This document shows positions 20,968 to 29,769 of a DNA stretch of 44,929 bases, piece after piece. The notes under the pieces were generated by a model that was not told the DNA's origin, did not search any database, and was given only the letters and a program-made list of their open reading frames with translations. Origin of the DNA: a virus; IMG/VR virus record IMGVR_UViG_3300043654_000019, positions 1 through 44,929 of that record. One strand, given 5' to 3'. Position numbers and translations under genes: made by a program. The first letter of the stretch is position 1. Each line of letters begins with the position of its first letter.

Positions 20968-21290
20968 GAGCGCCGCAATTCGGTCCCGGCAAGGTCAGGC
21001 CGCCGCGCGTTCCCGAAAAACGGGACATATTCGGGAAAGATGTCCCGCCCGGTCCCAACCCCGAGGCCGAGCGCGGCCTTCGCGTCAAGCCGTTCGCCAA
21101 CATCTTCGCTTTGGTCGAAGGCCTCGGCGTGGTTTCGCTACATCAAACCGAACGGCAAGCAAAAACGGCGCGCGAGGGAGAAATCGCGCGCCGTTTAAGC
21201 TTCAACAAGCTCTCAAGCGATCGCCGCGCGCCGGCGGAAGCCGATGAGGCCGAGGACCCCGAAGCCCAAAGCGAGCATCGTCCAGGTTGA
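20964..21290 (+). CDS. last accessory gene, 3' end altered by the PEP-CTERM cassette
   Basis: A basic 108-aa protein with a FANIFALVEGLGVVSLHQ segment at about 44-61. The start overlaps the preceding stop by ATGA. From codon 67 onward the frame runs through a strong hairpin terminator and then antisense to the last 78 nt of the PEP-CTERM gene. Insertion of that cassette has probably replaced the original 3' end, so the last 40 residues may not be ancestral. Confidence 0.5.
   Translation: MRAPQFGPGKVRPPRVPEKRDIFGKDVPPGPNPEAERGLRVKPFANIFALVEGLGVVSLHQTERQAKTAREGEIARRLSFNKLSSDRRAPAEADEAEDPEAQSEHRPG
21161..21198. terminator. strong bidirectional hairpin terminator
   Basis: A 13-bp perfect stem, AAACGGCGCGCGA (21163-21175) with TCGCGCGCCGTTT (21184-21196), encloses an 8-nt loop. 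On the minus strand it is followed by a run of five T, so it mainly ends transcription of the PEP-CTERM gene. It can also stop rightward accessory transcription. Confidence 0.85.
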
Positions 21291-21773
21291 CGGCTCGGGC
21301 GTCGAGACCGCCGTGATCGTGCCGTCGATCGCAATATGGATCGGCGACGACCCGCTCACGCCCTCGACCAGGGCGAAGTAGTTGCCGGCGCCGAGCGCGT
21401 CGGGCGCGACCGTCGCTTCCTGGCCGCCGATCACGTTGAGGATCGACGAGCTTTCGATCAGCGAGCCGGTCGGCTGGAACGGCGAAACGCCAACATTGCC
21501 GGTCCAGTCGTTGAGCGACAGCACGCCGCCGACAATCTTCTGGTTGCCGATCGCGCTATCCGACACCGACACGGTGACCGTTTCCGTCACCGGCAACGTA
21601 AACTCGAAAAACTCCTGAAACCCGATCCCCGAGCCGGGCGTGTCCTGCGCCGGAAGCGCCAGGCTCTCGTTGAGAACCGAACCGATATTGTCGACGGTGA
21701 TTTGCGTCGCCGCGTAGGCAGGCGCGGCCAATGCGACGACGGCCGCAGCCAAGGCGAAAGTCAGCTTGTGCAT
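21213..21773 (-). CDS. PEP-CTERM sorted exported protein (moron)
   Basis: A 186-aa protein with a signal peptide (KLTFALAAAVVALAAPAYA, cleavage after about residue 21), a beta-rich body (about 22-155) and a complete PEP-CTERM tail. The tail starts with PEPST at 159-163, continues with a hydrophobic helix WTMLALGFGVLGLIGF and ends in RRR. Such proteins are exported and processed by a host exosortase and usually serve the cell surface or extracellular matrix. The gene runs against the phage operon, has its own ribosome site (GGGGAA) and its own terminator, and lies between two operons. It fits a moron expressed in the lysogen. Confidence 0.92.
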   Translation of the reverse strand: MHKLTFALAAAVVALAAPAYAATQITVDNIGSVLNESLALPAQDTPGSGIGFQEFFEFTLPVTETVTVSVSDSAIGNQKIVGGVLSLNDWTGNVGVSPFQPTGSLIESSSILNVIGGQEATVAPDALGAGNYFALVEGVSGSSPIHIAIDGTITAVSTPEPSTWTMLALGFGVLGLIGFRRRAAIA

Positions 21774-21839
21774 AATAATTCCCCAAGTTCACGAAGGCTT
21801 GATTTACGCACGTTCGAATGACGCCGGCAAGATGCAGGA

Positions 21840-21859
21840 AGGGCCGCTTGCGCGGCCCT
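21840..21859 (-). terminator. short hairpin downstream of Pro/Gly-rich gene
   Basis: AGGGCCGC (21840-21847), a TTGC loop and GCGGCCCT (21852-21859) form a perfect 8-bp stem. On the minus strand only TTCC follows, so it is a weak terminator. It lies between the stop of the 21893 gene and the PEP-CTERM gene and helps isolate the latter. Confidence 0.55.
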
Positions 21860-21892
21860 CCACAGTTGCACCAGAAGAAACCTACGTCAAGC

Positions 21893-22354
21893 TTATGACG
21901 GCGTCCCCGCGCCGGCCGGATAGGCGGTTTGCTTCCAGCCTTGGCCGGGCCTGTAGACGGCGACGACGACGTCGTCGGCATAGGCCGCCGGCGGGTCAGG
22001 CGGCGGCGGCATGACCTCGGGGTCAACCGGCACGCCAGGCGCGCCGCCCGGCGGCAAGCCCTGGCCGGGCCCCTCGCTCGGATAGCCATAGCCAGGATCG
22101 ACCGGACGGCCGCCGCCCGGCGCGATCGGATAGCCATAGCCAGGATCGATCGGCCGGCCCGGCCGCACCGGGCCTTGGCTCGGATAGTCAGGACGGCCGG
22201 GCCGGCCAGGCAAACCCTGATCGGGATAATTGCCGCCGCCGGGCAAACCCTGATCGGGATAATAGCCGCCGCCCGGCGGCTGCGGGTGCGGCAAGCCCTG
22301 GTCGGGCGCGCCGCCCGACAACGGGGTAATCAAAGCCAAAAACGGTTGCGTCAT
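21893..22354 (-). CDS. Pro/Gly-rich repeat protein
   Basis: A 153-aa protein built of repeats such as YPDQGLPGGG and DPGYGYP, with the DNA repeats near 22215-22265 and 22078-22150 still nearly identical. A short ordered C-terminal end follows (DDVVVAVYRPGQGWKQTAYP). Start 22354 has AGGAGG. It faces the late promoter and portal gene. Composition links it to the disordered proteins at 10336-11718. Function unknown. Confidence 0.65.
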   Translation of the reverse strand: MTQPFLALITPLSGGAPDQGLPHPQPPGGGYYPDQGLPGGGNYPDQGLPGRPGRPDYPSQGPVRPGRPIDPGYGYPIAPGGGRPVDPGYGYPSEGPGQGLPPGGAPGVPVDPEVMPPPPDPPAAYADDVVVAVYRPGQGWKQTAYPAGAGTPS

Positions 22355-22435
22355 TGCTTTCCTCCTTGAGCCTGTCCACGGGAAGGCCAATTGAGCCTCG
22401 CATGGCGACACGACGCCGACAAGACGCGGTCACAA

Positions 22436-22464
22436 TTGATCTTTGAATAGTTTGAGGCTCTAAT
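22436..22464 (+). promoter_or_regulatory. candidate late promoter before portal gene
   Basis: TTGATC (22436-22441), a 17-nt spacer and TCTAAT (22459-22464, five of six consensus bases) form a good rightward promoter about 90 nt before the portal start. Everything from 22554 to 43729 is on this strand with hardly a gap, so it may drive the whole late operon. Confidence 0.6.
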
Positions 22465-22553
22465 CCGCCTGCCTTCATGTGGCGCGCGAAGGGCGTTCTC
22501 GGCGCGTTCCTGATTTGGTCCGTGGTCACCGCCGAATGTGAGGGCGGAAGTCA

Positions 22554-24851
22554 ATGCTCGAGCGCATCTTCTCCACATTCAAAGAGGGCGGCGCCGGCGA
22601 CGCCTACGACCCGGCCGACCCCGACAGCTACGAGACCTATATCCAGGCCCTCATTCGCGACAGCCGCGACTATGAAGGAAGTATACTAGCCGCAAAGCGC
22701 AACGAGGCGCAGCTGTATTACTACGGATATTTGCCGTCGTTAAACCCCGACGGCACGCCCTATTCCGACACCATGATTATCCAAGACCCGAACGCCACTT
22801 ACGAGCAAATCCTCGGCGGCGACAAAGACACCCCGAACAAGTCCGCCTACGTCTCGACCGACGTTCGCGACGCCGTGATGCTCATGCTGCCGTCGCTCAT
22901 CCGCCTGTTCGCGGCCAGCGAAAACGTCGTTTCGCTCATTCCCCGCACCCAAGCCGACGTCGACAACGCCCAACAGCAAACCAATTACATCAATTACGTT
23001 TTTTGGCAGGATAATGCGGGTTTTTTGATCCTCTATGGCGCCTTCAAAGACGCCATGACGGTGCGCACCGGCTACGTCAAATGGTGGACCGACGACCGCA
23101 AGGAAAAGCGGCGCAAGACCTTCATCAACTTGGGCCCGCAACAGCTTTCGCTCATCGCTCAAGGCGACCCGAGCGCCAAGCTGATCGAGCACGAGGACCC
23201 CGACCCGCAAACCGGCCTCTTCCCCCGCGTCGTGCTCGAGTTCGAAGTCGACAAGCCGATCATCAAGGTCGCCGGCGTGCCGCCCGAGGAAATGCGCCTC
23301 GACCGCTTTGCGCGCTCGTTTCAAACCTCGCGCATCGTCGGCCATGAGCGCGTGGTGCCGATCGATGAGCTCGTCGCCATGGGCTACGACCGCGAGCAAT
23401 GCCTCGATTATCTGCAGGGCCCGGCGATCAACGAATTCACCATGGAGGCGACGCTGCGCAACCCCGGCCGCTACGCCGGGACCCGGCTCGGCGACGGCGT
23501 CAACTACGGCGAGTGGTACATCAAGGTCGACGGCGATCGCGATGGCTTCCCCGAGCTCCGCTACATCTGCACCATGGGCGACGACTACAAGATCGTCCAC
23601 GACGAGCCGGCCAACCGGGTCAAATTCGCCGTGTTCGGCGTCGACCCGATCAGCCATACGATCGTCGGCGACAGCATCACCGATTACACCAAAGACATTC
23701 AGAAAATTAAAACCAATATGACCCGCGCCGTGCTCGACAGCGCGGCCGAAAGCATCAACCCGAAAACCGTCGTCAACGAACTCAACACCGACCTCGACGA
23801 CGTGCTCAACGATGACGTCGGCGCCGTGATCCGCACGCGCGGCGACGTCCACAACGCCGTCGCCTTCAACAACGTGCCCTTCCTCGGCCAGCAAATGCTG
23901 CCGCTGTTCGAGCTCATGAACGACATTTTCCAGCGCCGCACCGGCTTGTCGGACGCCGCCAAGGGCCTCGACGCCAAGGCGCTGCAGAGCTCGAGCCAGA
24001 TCGGCGTCGAGGCGATCATCAACGGCGCCCAGGAGCGGACCGAGCTCGTCGCCCGCGTGCTCGCCGAAACCGGCTTTAAGGATTTGTTCACCGGCCTCTA
24101 CAACGAGGTTTGCGAGGCCCCCAACCAACGTCGCTCGCTCCGCATCAATGGCAAGTGGAGCGACGTCGACACCGGCACCTTCGACGCCTCGATGGGGGTC
24201 GAAGTCAACTCGACCTTGGGCAAGGGGTCGGACACCGTACGCATGATGACGCTGCAGAACATCAAGAACGACCAGATGACCATTTTCACGCAATTCGGAC
24301 CGAACAATCCGGTCGTCGGCATCCCCGAAATGCTCAACACCATTTCCGACATGCTCGACATCGCCAACATCAAAAACGTCGGCCGCTACTTCAAGACCCC
24401 GACCCCGCAACAATTGCAGGCGATCGCCACCGCGCCCAAGGAGCCGGACGCGATGACGCTGGCCGCGCAAGCCCAATTCCAGAAGGTCAAGGCCGACACC
24501 GCGACCGCCGTCGGCCAACAGAATTTGGCCCAGGCGAAGCAACAGGCCGACGACGATTTCCGCAAGCAACAGCTGGCCGAGAAAACCGCCAACGACCAGG
24601 CCAAGATCGAGCTCGAGCGGCAGAAACTCCACGCCGGCCACGTCGAGAACCTCGGCAGGATGGCGGCCGATATGTTCGGCTCGACGATGGACGCCGACGC
24701 GCAGCATCACCAGGCGATGCAAGACGCGGCGGTCGGCCATCACCAGGCCTTGGTCGACGCTGCGGTCGGTCACCACCAGGCCAACGCCGACGTCCAGGCG
24801 GCGCAAATCCAGGCCGACGCGCAGCCGGCCGATGATGGCGGCGGCCAATGA
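22554..24851 (+). CDS. portal protein (P22/SU10-type)
   Basis: A 765-aa portal, the dodecameric ring through which DNA enters and leaves the head. It has the N-terminal YETYIQALIRDSRDYEGS, the stem-side segments VRDAVMLMLPSLIRLFAASE and FLILYGAFKDAMTVRTGYVK, and the core DPISHTIVGDSITDYTKDIQ, all typical of podoviral portals of this type. The C-terminal 130 residues form a long Gln/Ala/His-rich helix with repeated GHHQA units, longer than needed for the core and probably the barrel. The stop overlaps the next start as ATGA. Confidence 0.9.
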   Translation: MLERIFSTFKEGGAGDAYDPADPDSYETYIQALIRDSRDYEGSILAAKRNEAQLYYYGYLPSLNPDGTPYSDTMIIQDPNATYEQILGGDKDTPNKSAYVSTDVRDAVMLMLPSLIRLFAASENVVSLIPRTQADVDNAQQQTNYINYVFWQDNAGFLILYGAFKDAMTVRTGYVKWWTDDRKEKRRKTFINLGPQQLSLIAQGDPSAKLIEHEDPDPQTGLFPRVVLEFEVDKPIIKVAGVPPEEMRLDRFARSFQTSRIVGHERVVPIDELVAMGYDREQCLDYLQGPAINEFTMEATLRNPGRYAGTRLGDGVNYGEWYIKVDGDRDGFPELRYICTMGDDYKIVHDEPANRVKFAVFGVDPISHTIVGDSITDYTKDIQKIKTNMTRAVLDSAAESINPKTVVNELNTDLDDVLNDDVGAVIRTRGDVHNAVAFNNVPFLGQQMLPLFELMNDIFQRRTGLSDAAKGLDAKALQSSSQIGVEAIINGAQERTELVARVLAETGFKDLFTGLYNEVCEAPNQRRSLRINGKWSDVDTGTFDASMGVEVNSTLGKGSDTVRMMTLQNIKNDQMTIFTQFGPNNPVVGIPEMLNTISDMLDIANIKNVGRYFKTPTPQQLQAIATAPKEPDAMTLAAQAQFQKVKADTATAVGQQNLAQAKQQADDDFRKQQLAEKTANDQAKIELERQKLHAGHVENLGRMAADMFGSTMDADAQHHQAMQDAAVGHHQALVDAAVGHHQANADVQAAQIQADAQPADDGGGQ

Positions 24852-25066
24852 TGTCGGTGTGCAACTGCACCGGGGCTTGCCGTGTGCCGCCCTATCGCTG
24901 CCCCAATGCGCCGCAGCAGTATTCAATGCCGCAATGGCCGGTTGTGCAGCCAATGGGATGCATCTGCCCGCCAACGTCCGAGCAGACGTGCGAGGCGCTG
25001 GCTTGTCCGCGCAGAAACCCCTTCAAGCACGCGCAAGGGCAGCGTAGCGTGACGCATCCCATATGA
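24848..25066 (+). CDS. small Cys-rich protein between portal and terminase
   Basis: A 72-aa protein with eight cysteines (5, 7, 11, 18, 38, 40, 48, 53) in CxC and CxxxC arrangements and many prolines. Coupling to portal and terL by ATGA on both sides indicates it is a genuine part of the packaging cluster. Metal binding is likely; function unknown. Confidence 0.6.
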   Translation: MMSVCNCTGACRVPPYRCPNAPQQYSMPQWPVVQPMGCICPPTSEQTCEALACPRRNPFKHAQGQRSVTHPI

Positions 25067-26376
25067 CCGACCCCGCCGCGCTCCTCGAGCGCGAAATCGA
25101 AGTCGCCTACCGGCCGCGCTCGTTTTTCAAGCCATTACACAACAGCGATAAGCGTTGGATTTTCGAGTGCTGCCACCGCCGCGCCGGCAAGACGGTGGCG
25201 ATCGCCAACCACCTCATCCGCGCGGCTTCTAAAAACCCCCGAAAATGGCCGCCTCCGCGCTATGGCTATGTCGGCCCTTCTTTCGACCAAGCCAAAGATT
25301 TGGTGTGGGGCTACCTCAAACAATACACCGAAGCCATACCGGGCGTCGTCCATCTCGAGGGCGAGCTCAAGACCATCCTGCCGAGCGGCGCCTCGATCAA
25401 ACTCTATGGCGGCGCCGGTGCTTACCAGCGCATGCGCGGCATGTATTTCGACGGCATCGCGCTCGACGAATATCCCCTCCTCGAGCCGACCGTGTTCGGA
25501 ACCGTGGTGCGGCCCTGCCTGGCCGACTATCACGGCTGGGCGATCGTGTCCGGCACGTCGAACGGCGACGACCATTTCAATCAGCTGCGCCTCAGAGCCG
25601 AGCTCGATCCGCGTTGGGACGTCCTCATCATTCCGCTCTCGTCGACCGGCGAGGAGGCGCTCTCCAAGGCCGAGACCGACGAGCTCGTGCAAGACATGAC
25701 GCCCGAGGAATATGCGCGGGAAATGGAGTGCTCCTTCGATGCGCCGGTCGAAGGCGCGTATTACGCCGAAATCCTCAACAAACTCGCCAGCATGGGCCGG
25801 ATTACCAAGGTTTCTCCCGACCTTTCGCAGCCCGTTATTACCGCGTGGGATCTTGGCATTCACGACTATACCTGCATCTGGCTCTATCAAGTGGCCGGCC
25901 GCGAAGTCCACTTCATCGATTACATTCAGGACAACAACAAAGACTTGGGCCATTATACCGATTTGCTGCGGTTGAAGGCCAAGGCCGGCGGCTTCGTCTA
26001 CAAGGCCCATTGCCTGCCGCACGACGTCGAGGCGCGCGAGCTCCAAACCGGTCAAAGCCGGCGCGCCTTCCTCGAAAACGAGCTCGACGAGGCGATCATC
26101 ACCGCCCCAATGTCGAGCCCCGAGGACGGGATCGCCGCCTCGAGGGGCCTCCTCGGCCTGTCATGGTTCGACGCCACGAATTGCAAGAAGGGCCTGGCGA
26201 TGCTGCGCGGCTACCGGAAGTCGAGAATGGGCAAGCCCGTGCACGGCCCCGAGCCCTACAGCCACGGCGCCGACGCCTATCGGACCTTCGCTTGCTCGTT
26301 TCACATGGTCGGCGGCTACCGCTCGCGCCGGCTCGGGCAGGGCGCGCTGCGGCGCAAAATTCGGGGCCTGGTGTGA
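25063..26376 (+). CDS. terL: terminase large subunit
   Basis: A 437-aa packaging motor. The ATPase domain shows Walker A CHRRAGKT (37-44), Walker B GIALDEYP with Asp135/Glu136, and the coupling motif VSGTSNGDD. The nuclease domain has RNase H-fold acidic residues Asp263 (AWDLGIHDYT), Asp321 (HDVEAR) and Asp404 (HGADAYRT). It translocates DNA into the head and cuts concatemers. Length and motif order match terminases of podoviruses with headful or cos packaging; which of the two cannot be told from this gene alone. Confidence 0.95.
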   Translation: MTDPAALLEREIEVAYRPRSFFKPLHNSDKRWIFECCHRRAGKTVAIANHLIRAASKNPRKWPPPRYGYVGPSFDQAKDLVWGYLKQYTEAIPGVVHLEGELKTILPSGASIKLYGGAGAYQRMRGMYFDGIALDEYPLLEPTVFGTVVRPCLADYHGWAIVSGTSNGDDHFNQLRLRAELDPRWDVLIIPLSSTGEEALSKAETDELVQDMTPEEYAREMECSFDAPVEGAYYAEILNKLASMGRITKVSPDLSQPVITAWDLGIHDYTCIWLYQVAGREVHFIDYIQDNNKDLGHYTDLLRLKAKAGGFVYKAHCLPHDVEARELQTGQSRRAFLENELDEAIITAPMSSPEDGIAASRGLLGLSWFDATNCKKGLAMLRGYRKSRMGKPVHGPEPYSHGADAYRTFACSFHMVGGYRSRRLGQGALRRKIRGLV

Positions 26377-26654
26377 CCCGCACGACCAAGCCGCGCGAGC
26401 AACGCACCTTGGAAGAGAAGCGCGCGCTCAGCGAGGGGGCCAAGGCGATCCTGGACGATCCGGCGTTCCTGCACGCCCGCGAAGAGGCCGAGGATCGGCT
26501 CATCAAGGCGCTCATCTCGTCCAATGACAACGAGGAAAAGCTCGACCTAGTTGCGCGGTTAAAGTGTTTGATGCAGATTGCCGCAGAAATTGCTGTACTC
26601 ATGAACGATTACAGGATGGCTGCGGACCGTGCCCGAGGGGCTAGATCAAGCTAG
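26373..26654 (+). CDS. small helical protein between terminase and scaffold
   Basis: A 93-aa charged helical protein (EEKRALSEGAKAILDDPAF, AREEAEDRLIKALISSND). GTG 26373 overlaps the terL stop as GTGA, and its 3' end overlaps the scaffold gene by 26 nt. It may assist packaging or assembly; position is the only evidence. Confidence 0.6.
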   Translation: MTRTTKPREQRTLEEKRALSEGAKAILDDPAFLHAREEAEDRLIKALISSNDNEEKLDLVARLKCLMQIAAEIAVLMNDYRMAADRARGARSS

Positions 26655-27807
26655 TTCCGCTTTTCAAGCGGCCATAAGCCCGCAGGCGACGCAGCCTCGG
26701 GACACCGGCGGCCGTTTCCAGGCCACCGCCGCCAAGCCCGAACCGATGTTCGAACCGAGACCCGTAGAGGGCGACGAGCTCACCGGCGATACGCGCGACG
26801 GTGGCGAGGATGCGCGGCTCGCCGCGCGCGAGAGGAGAATTGCCGATGGTCGGGCTGACGAGAGGGACGAGCGGGACGAAGGGCCCGAGCGGCGGCGCGC
26901 TGGCGAAACGGCCGCCGAAACTCAAGGGGAGAGTGGCGAACGACGTGTTCAGCGGCGGGGCGAGGAGCGCGGTGATGCCGGCGCCGACGACGGACACGAG
27001 CCCGACGAAGGGGAGAAGCCCGAAGGCGAAGGGGAAGATGACGCCGCCGAGCCGGGGCCAACGTATGAAGTAACGGTCGACGGGGCGACCGAAATCGTCC
27101 CGCTCGAGGAGGCGCTGAAAGGCTACATCCGCGAAGCCACATTCCAAAAGCGGATGAACCAAGTCGATCTGGCCCGCCAGGCGATCGAGCACGAGGCCGG
27201 AAACGTCGGCCAGGCGCGCGACGCCTACGGCCAAAAGCTGCAATATCTCGACCGGTTGATCGCTGAAATGACGCCGCCCGAGCCCGATTGGGACAAGGAA
27301 TTCGCGGCCGATCCGCACGCCGCGCACGTCAAACAGAAAACTTACGCGGAAATCTACCAAAAGCGCCATTGGATCGACAGCGAGCTTCACCGCGCCGCGC
27401 ACGAAACGCAGGCGGAATACGACAGGAGGTCAAAAGACTACGCGGTCAAGGAATTCACCCAATTCGTCGCGGACGCGAAAATCCCCGACGAAAAAGCGCT
27501 CACCGAAACCCTCACCCTCATGCGCGCCTATGGCCGCAAGGAAGGGTTCTCCGAGCGTGAGCTCGCCGAAACCTACGACCGGCGCATGTTGCGCGTGTTG
27601 AGGAAGGCGGCGCTCTACGACCAGGGACAGGCGCAGACGCCAAAGCCTGTCCAGCCTGGAAAAGGCAGGACGTTGATACCCGGAGTTGCTACCCCCGCGA
27701 CGAGCGGGAATGGAACACGCCGACACATCGACGAAGCCCAAAGCAAATTGGCAAAATCGGGTCGCATCGACGACGCGGCCCAAGTCATGGCTAGGCTTAT
27801 TCGATGA
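26629..27807 (+). CDS. putative scaffolding protein
   Basis: A 392-aa protein. Residues 35-145 are a highly charged, disordered stretch (RRIADGRADERDERDEGPER). Residues 150-330 form a mainly helical domain (VPLEEALKGYIREATFQKRM, DKEFAADPHAAHVKQKT), and the tail is helical and basic (EAQSKLAKSGRIDDAAQVMA). Charge, helicity and place directly before the capsid gene are those of scaffolding proteins, which shape the procapsid and then leave. The GTG start at 26629 lies inside the preceding gene. Confidence 0.75.
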   Translation: MPEGLDQASSAFQAAISPQATQPRDTGGRFQATAAKPEPMFEPRPVEGDELTGDTRDGGEDARLAARERRIADGRADERDERDEGPERRRAGETAAETQGESGERRVQRRGEERGDAGADDGHEPDEGEKPEGEGEDDAAEPGPTYEVTVDGATEIVPLEEALKGYIREATFQKRMNQVDLARQAIEHEAGNVGQARDAYGQKLQYLDRLIAEMTPPEPDWDKEFAADPHAAHVKQKTYAEIYQKRHWIDSELHRAAHETQAEYDRRSKDYAVKEFTQFVADAKIPDEKALTETLTLMRAYGRKEGFSERELAETYDRRMLRVLRKAALYDQGQAQTPKPVQPGKGRTLIPGVATPATSGNGTRRHIDEAQSKLAKSGRIDDAAQVMARLIR

Positions 27808-27816
27808 GGTTCCATC

Positions 27817-28803
27817 ATGCCCAAGGTAACGAACGCCTTTACGACTTACCAAGCGGTCGGCAATAGAGAAGATTTATCCAACGCCATCTATAACATTGAC
27901 CCGTTCGACACGCCGGTTATGTCGGCTATTCGTCGGCGCAATGTAAAGAACAGGATTTTCGACTGGCAAACTGAGAACCTGCCGATCGTCAACCCGAACA
28001 ATGCCCAATTCGAAGGCTTTGTGCTCGCCAACGGGCCGTCGCAGCCGACCATTCGCCAGAACAACGTCACGCAAATCAGCGAGCGCGACGCGACCGTTTC
28101 GGGCACGCAGGAAGAGAGCGACGCCGCCGGCAAGGGCTCGGAAATGGCGCACCAGATGGCGCTCGCCTCCAAGGTGCTCAAGTCGGACATGGAAACGATC
28201 TTGTGCGGTCGCCAGCAACGCAACGATGGCAATGACACGGGGCCCACAGCGAGAACTACGGAAGCCTTTAGTCATTGGCTTGCGAGAGCAAAGGACAAGA
28301 CCGGCGCGGTCAACGCGGCGATCGCGCCCGGCACGGTCACCGCCGGCGTTCCGGTCCTGGCGACCGATCCGTTCGCCGCCGTCGCCGCCGGCTCGCAAGT
28401 GTCGATTACCGAGGCGATGCTCGGCGATGCGATGCAACAGGCCTACACCAATGGCGCGAGCCCCTCTCTGTGGATCGTTCCGCCAGGCCCGAAACGCACA
28501 ATCTCGACCTTCGTTGGCCGGTCGACCACCCAAGTCTTGGTCGGCAAGACCGAAGTGGTGAGCACGATCGATGTCATCGCGACCGACTTCGGCCGGATCA
28601 AGGTCGCGCCGTCGCGGTGGGTCCCGGTCGACGTCGCGCTGCTGATCGATCCTGACTATGCGGCGGTCGCGTTCTTCCGCGCCTTCCGCCAGTATTTGAT
28701 GGCGCGCACCGGCGACGCCGAAACCCGCATGATCGTGGTCGAGTGGGGCCTCGAGATGAGGAACAGCGTGGCCCACATGCTCTTCAACGGCATCAAGAAA
28801 TAA
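27817..28803 (+). CDS. major capsid protein (DUF5309/SU10-type)
   Basis: A 328-aa protein of the DUF5309 capsid family, recognisable by NREDLSNAIYNIDPFDTPVM, RIFDWQTENL, SERDATVSGTQEESDAAGKG, ASKVLKSDMETILC, and the C-terminal FFRAFRQYLMARTGDAETRM with the closing RNSVAHMLF. It forms the HK97-fold shell. GAGG lies about 8 nt before ATG 27817. A hairpin follows the stop and may set the ratio of capsid to downstream products. Confidence 0.92.
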   Translation: MPKVTNAFTTYQAVGNREDLSNAIYNIDPFDTPVMSAIRRRNVKNRIFDWQTENLPIVNPNNAQFEGFVLANGPSQPTIRQNNVTQISERDATVSGTQEESDAAGKGSEMAHQMALASKVLKSDMETILCGRQQRNDGNDTGPTARTTEAFSHWLARAKDKTGAVNAAIAPGTVTAGVPVLATDPFAAVAAGSQVSITEAMLGDAMQQAYTNGASPSLWIVPPGPKRTISTFVGRSTTQVLVGKTEVVSTIDVIATDFGRIKVAPSRWVPVDVALLIDPDYAAVAFFRAFRQYLMARTGDAETRMIVVEWGLEMRNSVAHMLFNGIKK

Positions 28804-28828
28804 AAAAAGGGGCGGCGCGAGCCGCCCC
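28802..28828. terminator. hairpin after capsid gene
   Basis: Seven A residues precede GGGGCGGC (28809-28816), a GCGA loop and GCCGCCCC (28821-28828). No T-run follows on the plus strand, so it is at most an attenuator or a 3'-end protector of capsid mRNA. On the minus strand it would be a full terminator, but no leftward gene is present to use it. Confidence 0.5.
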
Positions 28829-28877
28829 CAACCCTTCGCTCTTCCCGCTCAAAGGAGAACCGAAGGGATCATAAGCG

Positions 28878-29177
28878 ATGCAGCGCGCCTTTGTCTATTC
28901 GGATGCAAACGGCGTGCGGCGGACCCTGATCGCCGACGACGAGCGCCCGGATCAATTCACCGTCAAAACCGAGCAAGACCTCGAGCCGGTCCTCGACGGC
29001 ATCGCTCGCGATCGCGAGCTCATGGCCAACAATGGCGACAACGTCGTGCTCGGCCGCGTGCCGGTGGGCGTCTACGAGCGCGCCGTTCATGAGCAATGGG
29101 ACGAAAGCGATTGGCGGAAATGGTGGAACGGCGAAGGCCGCGCCTTTCGCATCTGGAAGCCATGGGCGAACGTATGA
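28878..29177 (+). CDS. conserved small protein after capsid gene
   Basis: A 99-aa alpha/beta protein (QRAFVYSDANGVRRTLI, PDQFTVKTEQDLEPVLDGIA, SDWRKWWNGEGRAFRIW). Small proteins of this kind often follow DUF5309 capsid genes and may be head accessory factors, but I cannot name the family. A strong AAAGGAGAA site lies upstream. The stop overlaps the endolysin start as ATGA. Confidence 0.65.
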   Translation: MQRAFVYSDANGVRRTLIADDERPDQFTVKTEQDLEPVLDGIARDRELMANNGDNVVLGRVPVGVYERAVHEQWDESDWRKWWNGEGRAFRIWKPWANV

Positions 29178-29764
29178 GCACGACCCTGACCGACGAGGAC
29201 TTTGCCCGCGCGGCCAAAGAGCTCGGCGTCGAAGTCGCCGCCATTCGCGCCGTCGCCGAAGTCGAGGCCGCCGGCGCCGGCTTCCTGCCCGACGGCCGGC
29301 CGGCGATCCTCTATGAGGCCCACATTTTCCACAAAGAGACCGGCGGCAAGCACGTCAGCGCCAAGGACCGGCGCGGCGTCGCGTTGAGCTCGCCGACATG
29401 GAACCAAAAGCTCTATGGCGCGACCGGCGCGGCGCAGCACGCCCGCTATGAGGATGCTCGAGCGCTCGACCCCGACGCAGCCAATAAGGCGTGTTCGTGG
29501 GGCACGTTTCAAATCCTCGGCCAGAACCACAAGGCTTGCGGCTTCGACACGTCACAAGCCTTTGTCGACGCCATGTGGACCGGCGGCGAGGCGGCGCATC
29601 TCGACGCCTTCGTCGCCTTCGTCAAGGCCAACAAGCTCGACGGCGCCCTGCGCAACAAGAATTGGGCGACCTTCGCGCGCGGCTACAACGGCCCAAGCTA
29701 CGCGGTCAACAAGTACGACACGAAGATGGCATCGGCTTACGCGCGATGGAAAGCGAAAGGCTGA
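29174..29764 (+). CDS. N-acetylmuramidase-type endolysin
   Basis: A 196-aa protein of the DUF3380/N-acetylmuramidase family, which cleaves the glycan backbone of peptidoglycan. It has AAIRAVAEVEAAGAGFLPDG with the presumed catalytic Glu31, RPAILYEAHIFHKETG, KACSWGTFQILGQNHKACGF and the C-terminal KNWATFARGYNGPSY. No signal peptide is seen, so it needs a holin. Two to three small membrane proteins follow at once and complete a lysis cassette. Confidence 0.93.
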   Translation: MSTTLTDEDFARAAKELGVEVAAIRAVAEVEAAGAGFLPDGRPAILYEAHIFHKETGGKHVSAKDRRGVALSSPTWNQKLYGATGAAQHARYEDARALDPDAANKACSWGTFQILGQNHKACGFDTSQAFVDAMWTGGEAAHLDAFVAFVKANKLDGALRNKNWATFARGYNGPSYAVNKYDTKMASAYARWKAKG

Positions 29765-29769
29765 TCCCG

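Noticed and set aside
22477-22689. 70-aa frame before the portal gene
   Set aside because: It overlaps the portal start by 136 nt in another frame, becomes Thr/Pro/Ala-rich there, and has no ribosome site.
22740-24974. 744-aa open frame on the minus strand
   Set aside because: It is antisense to the portal gene across nearly its whole length. The translation is Val/Asp/Leu/Arg-biased as expected from mirrored GC-rich codons, and it has no ribosome site or domain.
25245-26654. 469-aa plus-strand frame overlapping the large terminase
   Set aside because: Only its last 93 codons, from GTG 26373, make a plausible gene. The first part is an Arg/Pro-rich shadow of terL.
28802-28828. full rho-independent terminator after the capsid gene
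   Set aside because: The T-run is only on the minus strand, where no gene ends. On the plus strand it can at most attenuate, and the downstream genes need read-through.
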